In this document: one piece after another, positions 1-8,287 of the stretch
Layout of the letters: every line of letters begins with the position of its first letter
Numbering within the stretch: position 1 is the first letter of the stretch
Assembly: GCA_030674915.1 (NCBI GenBank)
Contig: JASXSV010000031.1
Location: 1 to 30,070 of the forward strand
Origin: Candidatus Endonucleibacter bathymodioli
GTDB lineage: Bacteria; Pseudomonadota; Gammaproteobacteria; Pseudomonadales; Endozoicomonadaceae
DNA length: 30,070 nucleotides
Reading direction: 5' to 3'
Notes under the pieces: model-generated
Seen by the model: the letters and a program-made list of their open reading frames with translations, nothing else
The model's database searches: none
What the model was told of the DNA's origin: nothing
Made by a program: the position numbers and the translations under genes

Positions 1-1108
1 TGATTTTTGTAAAAAGTGCAATCATAAAGTGCATAAGCTACTGGATGCGGAGATTATCCACACGCCACCGCCGCTTATCTTTCCAAGTTCTGGTAATAAT
101 ACCCGGCAAGCGTCTCATTATGATGCTGTGTTCCCCCCTATATCAATAACACTCTTTAATAGTACTGTAATTAACGGTGGTAGTAATTTATTTCAAGTTG
201 GCAGAAACGTAATTTATCACGATTTGTTTGATGTAAAAAACGATAGCACGTCGGAAGAGCTGTGGGGGCGTGCGATAATTTACCCGGAAGAAAATAAAAT
301 TCAATGGCTCTCCCATGACAAGTCTCCATACATTGCCTCTGAGGCGGCCTCGTTTGTAGATGCCTGCGCTGGTAATTATGCACATTGGATGACGGAGGTT
401 CTTCCCCGAATAGCGATGTTTTGTGCCGAAGAAAAATACAAGCACATCCCGATAATCATTAATAGTGATCTGCATCCTAATATAATGAGTTCGTTGTATG
501 CAGTCATCGGTTTGGAGCGATCTATTATCATATTGTCGTTAGGGCGCTCAATAAAAGTGAAGAAATTGTACTACGTGTCTGTTACTGGGTATATACCCTT
601 TGAACTACGAAAAAATAATTTGGACGAGGACTGTCGAGGTTTGTTTAGTAGCAATGCAATAGCGAAAGTGCGATCAAATATTTTAAATTTTGTTGTCCCG
701 AAAAAGGGTCTTAGCGGTCCAACAAAGATATATATAAGACGGTCAGGAGATATTCGGAAGCTAGTCAATCAGAGTGAAATTGAAAGCTTGCTCAGAGATA
801 AAGGGTTTTCAATTATTGACCCAGATGATTTAAGCTTTGTTGATCAGGTAAAATTGTTTAGCTCCGCAACTGATATTGTTACACCAGCGGGAGCTGCGCT
901 TGCAAATATTATTTTTTGTAAGCCAAACGTACAGATAACAATTTTAGCAATAGATTATATCGGTGCTAGTTATTGGTATTGGCAAGGTGTGGCTTGGGCC
1001 TCTGGAAATGTAGCGCGCTTTTGTCTTGGCTCGCCTAGGGAGGGTGTTGGTCATGTGCGGCATAGTGACTTTCACGTGCCTCCTGAATATTTGTTGGATG
1101 CGCTATAG
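1..1108 (+). CDS. GT61 glycosyltransferase 3, 3-prime part
   Basis: This is the catalytic portion of the GT61 glycosyltransferase begun at 29799 or 29916. GT61 enzymes transfer a sugar from a nucleotide donor; in bacterial capsule and O-antigen loci they extend the glycan at the cytoplasmic face. The signature NYAHWMTEVLPR starts at base 374 (residue 177 counting from the 29916 ATG). It is followed by a KIYIRR segment and the C-terminal PAGAALANIIF motif, the bacterial form of the GAxLxN signature. The protein ends with PPEYLLDAL and a TAG. Donor and acceptor cannot be read from sequence. The closest relative here is the fourth GT61 protein (1523-2945 and 6860-8287), which shares the order NYAHW, TEVLPR, SVTGY, GAALAN. 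The inverted copy at 8702-10081 is frameshifted. Confidence 0.85.
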   Translation, partial: DFCKKCNHKVHKLLDAEIIHTPPPLIFPSSGNNTRQASHYDAVFPPISITLFNSTVINGGSNLFQVGRNVIYHDLFDVKNDSTSEELWGRAIIYPEENKIQWLSHDKSPYIASEAASFVDACAGNYAHWMTEVLPRIAMFCAEEKYKHIPIIINSDLHPNIMSSLYAVIGLERSIIILSLGRSIKVKKLYYVSVTGYIPFELRKNNLDEDCRGLFSSNAIAKVRSNILNFVVPKKGLSGPTKIYIRRSGDIRKLVNQSEIESLLRDKGFSIIDPDDLSFVDQVKLFSSATDIVTPAGAALANIIFCKPNVQITILAIDYIGASYWYWQGVAWASGNVARFCLGSPREGVGHVRHSDFHVPPEYLLDAL

Positions 1109-1150
1109 CTTGGGATATTATTAAATAAAAACCATGAGTTTATCTAAATA
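967..1150 (+). repeat. Direct repeat A: GT61-3 tail plus downstream spacer
   Basis: The last roughly 140 bases of the third GT61 gene and about 40 bases after it, ending in GAGTTTATCTAAA, recur at 3204-3371 in the same orientation with visible divergence. The two copies flank the IS30 head, the fourth GT61 gene and the DegT scrap. This suggests the intervening 2 kb was inserted beside a partly duplicated GT61 tail. Confidence 0.8.
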
Positions 1151-1151
1151 T

Positions 1152-1188
1152 ACAGCGGTGGATGATGCCGAGTTAGAGCCTGAATTGG
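1152..1188 (+). pseudogene. rfbD scrap (about 37 bp)
   Basis: A short stretch matches the rfbD gene at 27398-27434, covering the codons for roughly TAVDDAELEPEL, and is joined on the left to the GT61 spacer and on the right to the IS30 head. It is too short to code for anything useful and marks a recombination join. The same scrap is in the - arm at about 8629-8665. Confidence 0.75.
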
Positions 1189-1405
1189 TCGCTTTGGGTT
1201 TCTGTTGATGACGTTCCTGCGCAAAATTATGTGTTTGCTTCGGGCGATAACCTCTAGCCCCTGTATTTCTAGCCAACTCTCTTTTGACGGTACTCAAATC
1301 ACGCCCTAAGTCTTGGGCGATAATTTCATTTGAAACTCCTGCTTTTTTCTCTGACCAAATCTGGTATCTTTCTTTTTGAGTCAGGTGGGTATAACGCTTA
1401 TTCAT
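1189..1405 (-). pseudogene. IS30-family transposase, N-terminal fragment (+ arm copy)
   Basis: The - strand frame from an ATG at 1405 encodes about 70 residues typical of the IS30 transposase head. It begins MNKRYTHLTQKERYQIW, followed by a helix-turn-helix with KKAGVSNEIIAQDLGRD, STVKRELARN, and the GYRPKQ segment. The central region and the DDE catalytic part are missing, because the frame runs into the rfbD scrap. It cannot be an active transposase. The bases between 1406 and about 1500 probably include the left end of the element. It is divergent from the following GT61 gene, whose promoter may lie in the element's end. Confidence 0.85.
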
Positions 1406-1522
1406 AAGTGGTCTCACATTGGTTTTTGGTCGAACCGTGAGTGTACCCTCTGGCTCAACTTTTTCAATATGGCGCATTTATGACTAAATCCGCGGGTCTA
1501 TTGTTCCGAATGAGGACTAAGC

Positions 1523-2945
1523 ATGTTAGATCAAAATGAGGGTTTAAGGGAACGTGCGTGGGAGCCTGAGCATGAAAAATATTTGGGGCATCTCCCGGAT
1601 AATTCACATGTAATGAGAATTCAGAACCGCTCAGGCGGCCTTGCAGCTGTGTATGTCTCAGTACGAAATTTCTATCGTAAATACCTTAAGAATATTACGC
1701 CATGCAAATGGTAGCAATGTGGACGTCCCAGAAATTATTATGGGTCTTGTTGGCTTTCAGGCTATTTTTCAGTGTTTGCAAAAGCCGTTGGAGAAAACTG
1801 TCTTTACTGTCGGATTATGTTGCTACGAAAGGGATTGAGAAGCATCAAATAGTTGGGTCGCAAGAACTTCATCTACTACTAAAAGATGCGGTAGTGTCTC
1901 CGATGTCGGATAGAGAGCTTCTTCAGGAAAGAGAGGAAAAAACTGACTTCCCCGAGATTTATGTTGCAGTCTTAAAGTTGGTCACTGTCAGTGGCCGGTC
2001 GAATTTTTTACTCGTTGATGGGGTTGTGGTGTGTCATGATCTGTTTGATTGTCATCGAGATAAGACCAGCGAGGAGTTACATAAGGTTGTCATGATAAGT
2101 CCTGAACGAAAATTGATGCGCTGGCTCATGCATGATGAAAGTCCGGTCAAGGTGCCTGTTGCTGCTGTTTTCACAGATGCTTGCGCGCCAAACTATGCCC
2201 ATTGGATAACCGAAGTTTTGCCAAGGATTACAGTTTTTTGTGCGCAGGAACGATACAAAGATATTCCAATTGTTGTAAACGGTGACCTCCATGCAAATAT
2301 TATGGACTCGCTGCTTTTGGTGGCTGGCCCTGATCGAGGAATTATTATTTTGGATGAGGGAAGAATGATTATAGTAGATGTCCTTTACGTAACATCAGTT
2401 ACTGGATATGTACCTTTTGGAAGGCGGGGAAACGAGCTTAGGGGTCATTCCCATGGTTTGTTTAGTCCTCATGCCTTAAAAGCAATGCAAGAATATATCA
2501 AACAGGATAAGCGCTTGGTAGATGCCTATACTGATTGGCCAGAGAAAATATTTTTGCGTCGAGACAGAGGCGCTCGAAGGGTTTCAAATAATGATGAAGT
2601 AGAGCAGCTAGTGAATGCTCAAGGCTATCGGTCAGTAGACGTGGAAAAGTTAACTTTTTTAGAACAATTTCAATTATTCAGAAATGCAAAAGTAGTTATT
2701 TCACCAACAGGAGCTGCGCTGGCAAACGCAGTGTTTGTAGGTCTGGAACAAAGATTCTGTGTTTATGGGAAAACATAGAAGCATGACTTACAGGTATTGG
2801 GAAAATATACTTGAGCCGCTTGGGGTTATGTTATTGTGGGCTAGGAACTATCGATAAGGCGAAGTTTCTGGGGGTTCATGGAGATTTTTCTATGGATAGA
2901 GGTGATGTTGAGGCTTTGATGGAGATGCTCAAGGAATGCGCTTAA
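1523..2945 (+). pseudogene. GT61 glycosyltransferase 4, frameshifted + arm copy
   Basis: This is the same gene as the intact - strand copy at 6860-8287, but with one-base losses. An A is missing from AAA near 1690, a T near 2735, a G near 2758 and two T residues near 2828-2837. Each breaks the frame. Since the other copy is whole and all differences are in homopolymers, I read them as sequencing errors in a low-quality duplicate rather than true mutations. The start at 1523 has a good ribosome site (GAGGA, about seven bases upstream). See the intact copy for function. Confidence 0.85.
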
Positions 2946-2987
2946 TTCACCAGTCTGCTTGTGTATCACCTAGTTCAATTCTGGGAA

Positions 2988-3206
2988 ATGAAGAAAGTCC
3001 ATTTTCTAGATTTGCTGCGACTGCATCAGGGTATTCGCGAACCGATTGATGCAGCTTATCATCGAGTGATGAGTTCTGGCTGGTTTTCCATGGGTCCTGA
3101 GCTTGGCCTTTGAGGCGGATTTTGCCGTTACTGTGAGGTCAAGTACTGTATGGATGTTGGTAATAGGTTGGAGGCTCTTCATCTATTGTTAAAAGCCTAT
3201 GGTATT
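2988..3206 (+). pseudogene. DegT aminotransferase head remnant (+ arm copy)
   Basis: From ATG 2988 the frame reads MKKVHFLDLLRLHQ and continues through [14 protein letters not shown], clearly the N-terminus of the intact DegT aminotransferase at 3588-4715 with scattered changes. A small deletion brings a TGA in after PELGL near 3114. Recognisable DegT sequence continues to KAYGIG at about 3200, where it switches inside the word GGTATTGG to the GT61 tail. About 70 of 375 residues are represented and the PLP lysine is absent, so it is non-functional. The same remnant in the - arm lies at 6605-6817. Confidence 0.85.
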
Positions 3207-3371
3207 GGCAAGGTGTGGCTTGGGCCGCTGGAAATTTAGCGCGCTAATGTGTTGGCCCGACTAGGGAGGGGATTGGTTGTGATAGTCATAGTGATTATTA
3301 CGAGCCTCCTGAATATTTGTTGGATGCGCTATAGCTTGGGATATTATAAATCAAAACCATGAGTTTATCTA
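3204..3371 (+). pseudogene. GT61 C-terminal tail remnant (direct repeat B, + arm)
   Basis: This decayed copy of the third GT61 gene's tail is fused to the DegT remnant. Translated, it resembles WQGVAWAAGNLAR, an in-frame TAA, then PPEYLLDAL and a stop, followed by the spacer that ends in GAGTTTATCTAAA. That spacer leads directly into the ribosome site of the SDR gene. The original order was therefore probably a GT61 gene followed by the SDR. Confidence 0.8.
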
Positions 3372-3382
3372 AAGAGGTTTGA

Positions 3383-3473
3383 ATGGTCATAATTACGGTG
3401 CAAGCTCTGGTGTAGGTGAATTTTTGATGGATTATTTCGATGGCGAGAACAGGGTATGTGGTATTTATAATAC
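3383..3473 (+). pseudogene. SDR gene start, cut by fold-back join (+ arm)
   Basis: These are the first 30 or so codons of the SDR at 5743-6420, with a missing C in the TACCGG of the glycine motif and an abrupt end at 3473. The sequence then switches to material lying beyond the end of the DegT gene. It is the 3-prime boundary of the + arm, not an independent gene. Confidence 0.85.
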
Positions 3474-3587
3474 TCTGAAATGTCGAGCGCAATAAATCGA
3501 CGAAACATGATTTCACCGAAAGGCATTGATTGTTCAAGGATTATTATACCTGATTTTCAGTTATTTAGCGAGACTCGTGCAAAGGTC
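3474..3587 (-). other. Sequence after the DegT gene; possible insertion-sequence end
   Basis: Read on the - strand, the DegT stop codon lies in TGAGACCTTTGCACGAG. It is followed by an AT-rich leader and an ATG-led frame reading MPFGEIMFRRFIALD before the abnormal join. The arrangement recalls the left end of an IS5-type insertion sequence with its transposase start, but I cannot confirm this from about 114 bases. No matching right end is in the window. Confidence 0.3.
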
Positions 3588-4715
3588 TCACAATATGTCT
3601 GCGCTACTGCTATTCGCCTCTGTAAAACTTCTCACTGCATTCACGATACAATCTATTTCACTCGGCGCCAGCACAGGTGACATCGGAATACTCAGCACCT
3701 CATCGGCTAGCATATCGGCCAATGGCAACTCCGTTTCTGCAAAATCTAAATAGCATAACTGCTTATGAGGAGGTATCGGATAGTGAATGACCGTAGCCAC
3801 ACCACGCTCAGATAAATATGCCTGTAGCGCATCACGCTGTTGTGTTTGTATAACATACAAGTGCCAAACGGGCTCCGCAAAGTCCGGAACAGCTGGCAAA
3901 GTAATCCCTTCGCAATCGCTTAAGCGCTCGCTATACTGAACAGCAACATCACGCCTGGAAATATTCCAATCGTTCAACATATCTAACTTTACGCGCAGAA
4001 ACGCTGCCTGCATCTCGTCTAAGCGACTATTAAAACCAATAATGTCATGCTGGTATTTAACACTCGAACCATAGTTTCGCAACTGTCTAACCTTGTCCGC
4101 TATGGCATCATCATTGGTCATTACCGCACCACCATCCCCTAGTGCCCCGAGGTTTTTACCGGGGTAAAAACTGGTAGCTGCCGCATCCCCTAAAGAGCCA
4201 ATACGCCGGTTTTTATAACGCGCACCCTGTGCTTGAGCCGCATCTTCAATTACCACCAAACCATGTTGCTCTGCCAACGCATTAATCGGGTCCATATCGG
4301 CAGGCTGACCGTATAAATGAACGGGCATAATCGCACGTGTATGCCGGGTAATAGCGGCGGCAATCAAAGCCGGGTTAATATTATTCGTGACGACATCAGG
4401 CTCAACTGGCACAGGCCTAGCACCACACTCAGTTACCGCAAGCCAAGTTGCAATAAACGTATTGGAGGGCACGATAACTTCGTCACCTGGTCCAATACCG
4501 TAGGCTTTTAACAATAGATGAAGAGCCTCCAGCCCATTACCAACTCCAATACAGTGCTTGACCTCACAGTAACGGGCAAAATCCGCCTCAAATGCCTCAA
4601 GCTCCGGGCCCATGGAAAACCAACCAGAATTCATCACTCGATGATAAGCTGCATCAATCGGCTCGCGAATATCCTGATGCAGCTGCACCAAATCGAGAAA
4701 AGGGACTTTCTTCAT
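3588..4715 (-). CDS. fdtB: DegT/DnrJ/EryC1 sugar aminotransferase (FdtB/QdtB type)
   Basis: This PLP-dependent aminotransferase of 375 residues is full length for the family. It should convert a dTDP-3-oxo-6-deoxyhexose to the 3-amino sugar using glutamate as amino donor, in the cytoplasm. The Schiff-base lysine is K187 in [15 protein letters not shown]. The cofactor-binding GVGNGLEAL segment lies near residue 57, EDAAQAQG near 155 and the RLDEMQAA segment near 225. Its start is three bases after the stop of the broken fdtA paralog, the usual fdtA-fdtB order. That neighbour, plus a second FdtA at 26547, makes the 3-amino-3,6-dideoxyhexose assignment likely. The exact sugar (Fuc3N or Qui3N) is inference. 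Two dead DegT heads elsewhere in the locus show this gene type was duplicated repeatedly. Confidence 0.9.
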   Translation of the reverse strand: MKKVPFLDLVQLHQDIREPIDAAYHRVMNSGWFSMGPELEAFEADFARYCEVKHCIGVGNGLEALHLLLKAYGIGPGDEVIVPSNTFIATWLAVTECGARPVPVEPDVVTNNINPALIAAAITRHTRAIMPVHLYGQPADMDPINALAEQHGLVVIEDAAQAQGARYKNRRIGSLGDAAATSFYPGKNLGALGDGGAVMTNDDAIADKVRQLRNYGSSVKYQHDIIGFNSRLDEMQAAFLRVKLDMLNDWNISRRDVAVQYSERLSDCEGITLPAVPDFAEPVWHLYVIQTQQRDALQAYLSERGVATVIHYPIPPHKQLCYLDFAETELPLADMLADEVLSIPMSPVLAPSEIDCIVNAVRSFTEANSSSADIL

Positions 4716-4718
4716 TAA

Positions 4719-5102
4719 TCATCTCTTTTTTACACCACTGATAAATTCATCATAACCACGATAATAATCCAGCTCATCGTAGCACTCCGATGCCAGCACC
4801 ATACATACAGCACCGGAAGAAAAATTATCAATTTCACGCCAAATTATAGGGGCAAACATACAACCCCGTATAACTACGATGCATGTGAATAGTCTTTTTC
4901 TCAACACCATCGTCAAGGTGGGTGTCAAAGAAACCTGACATGGCTATTACCAACTACGCTTCGCCCCACCGGGGACGTCGTAACGATAATAAACCCTACG
5001 TATGTCAAACGGGATATGATTACCACCCTCCACGAAAGTAAGATTTCCTTTAGGATCATTTATACGAGGTAAATCTGTCACCTGACACTTAACAATACTC
5101 AT
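4719..5102 (-). pseudogene. FdtA-type 3,4-ketoisomerase with internal deletion
   Basis: This second WxcM/FdtA-like gene starts at an ATG (5102) with MSIVKCQVTDLPRIND. It matches the intact FdtA at 26547-26960 through GNLTFVEGG and YRYDVPGGAK. Then about 28 bases are missing relative to the intact gene, which shifts the frame into TAA stops near 4948. The tail is clear in the other frame (IIWREIDNFSSGAVCMVLAS, ending GVKKR). The deletion removes the GHGHK-type histidine pair (H51 and H53 in the intact copy), which FdtA enzymes need for catalysis. This stretch is single copy, so the other arm cannot show whether the deletion is real. It sits directly upstream of fdtB. Confidence 0.85.
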
Positions 5103-5129
5103 TCTATCGAACCTGAAATTTCCTATTCA

Positions 5130-5717
5130 CTACCAACCATTCACACCATTATTTCTTTCTAGCTTCGCACGAAACTCTTTCTCTAATTCCAATATGTTTT
5201 TCTTTCGCTCTTTCAGCCGTTTTGCAGGAGTACCGACATAGATCGACCACGCATCTGTATCTTTGAGCACCAAACTCATACCACCGACTGCTGTACCCTC
5301 TGCGATAGTCACGCCAGGGGTAACCAAACAATGAGAGCCCAATAATGCATGCCTTTCCAACACTACTGGCTCCGCAATATATTTTACATACTCCATCGGT
5401 ATACATGGGTTTGTCATAAACTCACCAGAGTAATCGTCACTATTAGCAATCAATGTACAATTATAAGAAACTCCAGAAAAATCCTTAAGTGTCAGCCCGG
5501 CCATACTGCCAGATAATCTCGAACACACACCAACATGAACAAAGCGGCCTATTTTCACATTGCCTGACACAATACATAAATCATCAATCCGCGAAAAATC
5601 ACCAATTTCTATTTTCTCGTATTCATAGAAGATGGCCTTTTTAGAAATCTTAACGTCTCGGCCTAAAGACTTAAAGCCCAACCCCTGTAATTCATCTTCT
5701 CTATAAAATGAATTCAT
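5130..5717 (-). CDS. Left-handed beta-helix acyltransferase
   Basis: This 195-residue protein has hexapeptide-like repeats of the LbH acetyltransferase fold (IEIGDFSRIDD, NVKIGRFVHVG, then VTPGVTIAEGTAVGG), followed by VGTPAKRLKERK and a charged C-terminal helix. Such enzymes form trimers and transfer an acetyl or similar group from CoA to a sugar. Placed between an SDR and an fdtA-fdtB pair, it may N-acetylate the 3-amino sugar, as FdtC or QdtC do, or O-acetylate another residue. The sequence does not decide. The start at 5717 has the ribosome site AGAGGGTG about six bases upstream and lies 25 bases after the SDR stop, so the two are probably co-transcribed. Single copy and intact. Confidence 0.8.
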   Translation of the reverse strand: MNSFYREDELQGLGFKSLGRDVKISKKAIFYEYEKIEIGDFSRIDDLCIVSGNVKIGRFVHVGVCSRLSGSMAGLTLKDFSGVSYNCTLIANSDDYSGEFMTNPCIPMEYVKYIAEPVVLERHALLGSHCLVTPGVTIAEGTAVGGMSLVLKDTDAWSIYVGTPAKRLKERKKNILELEKEFRAKLERNNGVNGW

Positions 5718-5742
5718 AAATCGTCACCCTCTTACCTATTTC

Positions 5743-6420
5743 TTAAAAATAAGCTCCGTTAAGGTCAACAGATGACCCGTTTATATATTCAGTTGCTATA
5801 AGATAATCAATCGTCGTTGCTATTTCAGAGGGCGATGAAAATCTCTGCGCTGGAATTGAAGACGTCAGGGTTTCTCTAGCACCTGCTGTAATTTGAGTCA
5901 AGCCCATGCCAACATTGCTATAGCCTAGATTAATATTGTTAATCGTTATCCCTTTTCCAGCATTTTCAGTGGCCAGAGCTTTTGACAGCCCCCAAAGTGC
6001 TGATTTAGAAGCCGCATAGGCCGAAGTCCCCAGCACTCCCTTTTGGGCCACGACTGAACCTATATTAATTATCCTCCCATATTTAGCTGCTCTCATATGT
6101 GGTAATACCGATCTAATTACATTGAATGTGCCAATCAAATTTGTATCGATAACATTTTTCCACATCAGAGGGTCAGCCTTATGCCCGAAACAATCATAAT
6201 TGATGCCAGCGCAGTTAATTAAAACAACTTTATCCTCCAATGACATCGACAAGGAAGATATCCACTCATCCACATCTTCGAAATCTCTAATGTCAACTTT
6301 TCTCAATTTAGAGCCTGATTTCTTTGACGTATTATAAATACCACATACCCTGTTCTCGCCATCGAAATAATCCATCAAAAATTCACCTACACCAGAGCTT
6401 GCACCGGTAATTATGACCAT
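5743..6420 (-). CDS. Short-chain dehydrogenase/reductase
   Basis: This is an NAD(P)-dependent SDR of 225 residues. The glycine motif TGASSGVG is at residues 5-12, NCAG marks the end of strand 4, and the catalytic pair is Y135 and K139 in YAASK with a serine just before (INIGSVV). The protein ends in DLNGAYF, typical of classical SDRs. Its substrate is not readable; in this setting a nucleotide-sugar or sugar-precursor reduction is likely. The start at 6420 follows AAAGAGG by six bases. It heads a - strand group with the acyltransferase, the fdtA remnant and fdtB. The first 30 codons lie in the inverted repeat, the rest in loop 1. Confidence 0.85.
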   Translation of the reverse strand: MVIITGASSGVGEFLMDYFDGENRVCGIYNTSKKSGSKLRKVDIRDFEDVDEWISSLSMSLEDKVVLINCAGINYDCFGHKADPLMWKNVIDTNLIGTFNVIRSVLPHMRAAKYGRIINIGSVVAQKGVLGTSAYAASKSALWGLSKALATENAGKGITINNINLGYSNVGMGLTQITAGARETLTSSIPAQRFSSPSEIATTIDYLIATEYINGSSVDLNGAYF

Positions 6421-6436
6421 TCAAACCTCTTTAGAT

Positions 6437-6605
6437 AAACTCATGGTTTTGATTTAATAATATCCCAAGCTATAGCGCATCCAACAAATATTCAGGAGGC
6501 TCGTAATAATCACTATGACTATCACAACCAATCCCCTCCCTAGTCGGGCCAACACATTAGCGCGCTAAATTTCCAGCGGCCCAAGCCACACCTTGCCAAT
6601 ACCAT
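6437..6605 (-). pseudogene. GT61 C-terminal tail remnant (- arm)
   Basis: This is the - arm counterpart of the remnant at 3204-3371, with the same in-frame TAA after GNLAR and the same PPEYLLDAL ending. It lies between the DegT head remnant and the SDR. Because this end of the - arm is the accurate one, the internal stop is likely real. Confidence 0.8.
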
Positions 6606-6817
6606 AGGCTTTTAACAATAGATGAAGAGCCTCCAACCTATTACCAACATCCATACAGTACTTGACCTCACAGTAACGGGCAAAATCCGCCTCAAAGGCC
6701 AAGCTCAGGACCCATGGAAAACCAGCCAGAACTCATCACTCGATGATAAGCTGCATCAATCGGTTCGCGAATACCCTGATGCAGTCGCAGCAAATCTAGA
6801 AAATGGACTTTCTTCAT
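6605..6817 (-). pseudogene. DegT aminotransferase head remnant (- arm)
   Basis: This is the - arm counterpart of 2988-3206, starting at ATG 6817 and ending in the GGTATTGG word shared with the GT61 tail. It is identical in outline to the + arm copy, including the early TGA, which supports genuine decay of this fragment. It follows the fourth GT61 stop by about 40 bases. Confidence 0.85.
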
Positions 6818-6859
6818 TTCCCAGAATTGAACTAGGTGATACACAAGCAGACTGGTGAA

Positions 6860-8287
6860 TTAAGCGCATTCCTTGAGCATCTCCATCAAAGCCTCAACAT
6901 CACCTCTATCCATAGAAAAATCTCCATGAACCCCCAGAAACTTCGCCTTATCGATAGTTCCTAGCCCACAAATAACAATAACCCCAAGCGGCTCAAGTAT
7001 ATTTTCCCAATACCTGTAAGTCATGCTTCTATGTTTTCCCATAAACACCAGAATCTTTGTTCCAGACCTACAAAACACTGCGTTTGCCAGCGCAGCTCCT
7101 GTTGGTGAAATAACTACTTTTGCATTTCTGAATAATTGAAATTGTTCTAAAAAAGTTAACTTTTCCACGTCTACTGACCGATAGCCTTGAGCATTCACTA
7201 GCTGCTCTACTTCATCATTATTTGAAACCCTTCGAGCGCCTCTGTCTCGACGCAAAAATATTTTCTCTGGCCAATCAGTATAGGCATCTACCAAGCGCTT
7301 ATCCTGTTTGATATATTCTTGCATTGCTTTTAAGGCATGAGGACTAAACAAACCATGGGAATGACCCCTAAGCTCGTTTCCCCGCCTTCCAAAAGGTACA
7401 TATCCAGTAACTGATGTTACGTAAAGGACATCTACTATAATCATTCTTCCCTCATCCAAAATAATAATTCCTCGATCAGGGCCAGCCACCAAAAGCAGCG
7501 AGTCCATAATATTTGCATGGAGGTCACCGTTTACAACAATTGGAATATCTTTGTATCGTTCCTGCGCACAAAAAACTGTAATCCTTGGCAAAACTTCGGT
7601 TATCCAATGGGCATAGTTTGGCGCGCAAGCATCTGTGAAAACAGCAGCAACAGGCACCTTGACCGGACTTTCATCATGCATGAGCCAGCGCATCAATTTT
7701 CGTTCAGGACTTATCATGACAACCTTATGTAACTCCTCGCTGGTCTTATCTCGATGACAATCAAACAGATCATGACACACCACAACCCCATCAACGAGTA
7801 AAAAATTCGACCGGCCACTGACAGTGACCAACTTTAAGACTGCAACATAAATCTCGGGGAAGTCAGTTTTTTCCTCTCTTTCCTGAAGAAGCTCTCTATC
7901 CGACATCGGAGACACTACCGCATCTTTTAGTAGTAGATGAAGTTCTTGCGACCCAACTATTTGATGCTTCTCAATCCCTTTCGTAGCAACATAATCCGAC
8001 AGTAAAGACAGTTTTCTCCAACGGCTTTTGCAAACACTGAAAAATAGCCTGAAAGCCAACAAGACCCATAATAATTTCTGGGACGTCCACATTGCTACCA
8101 TTTGCATGGCGTAATATTTCTTAAGGTATTTACGATAGAAATTTCGTACTGAGACATACACAGCTGCAAGGCCGCCTGAGCGGTTCTGAATTCTCATTAC
8201 ATGTGAATTATCCGGGAGATGCCCCAAATATTTTTCATGCTCAGGCTCCCACGCACGTTCCCTTAAACCCTCATTTTGATCTAACAT
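6860..8287 (-). CDS. GT61 glycosyltransferase 4
   Basis: This intact 475-residue GT61-family glycosyltransferase is of the bacterial capsule/O-antigen type. The catalytic signature NYAHWITEVLPR starts at residue 224, KIFLRRDRGARR follows, and the PTGAALANAVF motif comes near the C-terminus. The first 90 residues are basic with a hydrophobic stretch (LLWVLLAFRLFF), perhaps a membrane-association segment, and are longer than in the sister proteins. The ATG at 8287 has a clear ribosome site (TGAGGA, about seven bases upstream). Just upstream, and divergent, is the truncated IS30 element. The gene is bracketed by direct repeats of the third GT61 gene's tail, so it looks inserted. The sugar transferred is unknown. 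The + arm copy at 1523-2945 has frameshifts, probably sequencing errors. Confidence 0.88.
   Translation of the reverse strand: MLDQNEGLRERAWEPEHEKYLGHLPDNSHVMRIQNRSGGLAAVYVSVRNFYRKYLKKYYAMQMVAMWTSQKLLWVLLAFRLFFSVCKSRWRKLSLLSDYVATKGIEKHQIVGSQELHLLLKDAVVSPMSDRELLQEREEKTDFPEIYVAVLKLVTVSGRSNFLLVDGVVVCHDLFDCHRDKTSEELHKVVMISPERKLMRWLMHDESPVKVPVAAVFTDACAPNYAHWITEVLPRITVFCAQERYKDIPIVVNGDLHANIMDSLLLVAGPDRGIIILDEGRMIIVDVLYVTSVTGYVPFGRRGNELRGHSHGLFSPHALKAMQEYIKQDKRLVDAYTDWPEKIFLRRDRGARRVSNNDEVEQLVNAQGYRSVDVEKLTFLEQFQLFRNAKVVISPTGAALANAVFCRSGTKILVFMGKHRSMTYRYWENILEPLGVIVICGLGTIDKAKFLGVHGDFSMDRGDVEALMEMLKECA

Larger units (their letters stand above)
1..3473 (+). repeat. Giant inverted repeat, + arm, second part
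   Basis: This continues the + arm that begins at 20734 and pairs with about 9810 down to 6329. The stretch 1 to about 1500 is intact, whereas about 1690-3473 carries one-base losses that break the GT61 gene and the SDR start. The pairing ends at 3473: the + strand matches the SDR gene through GTATTTATAATAC and then departs into unrelated sequence. Confidence 0.95.
3474..6328. other. Single-copy loop 1 between the inverted arms
   Basis: This 2,855-nt segment occurs once. It carries most of the SDR gene, the acyltransferase, the fdtA remnant and the intact DegT aminotransferase, all on the - strand. Its 6328 side continues naturally into the SDR gene. Its 3474 side is the abnormal join, because the neighbouring sequence is the truncated start of the same SDR gene in inverted orientation. 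Confidence 0.9.

Noticed and set aside
1406..1522. tRNA or small RNA gene between the IS30 head and GT61-4
   Set aside because: I see no cloverleaf or clear promoter-terminator pair. The bases fit the terminal region of an IS30 element.
7517..7732. Opposite-strand open frames inside the GT61 genes (and their mirror at 2077-2292)
   Set aside because: They are shadows of the real genes, without ribosome sites or recognisable domains, and appear twice only because the arms are duplicated.
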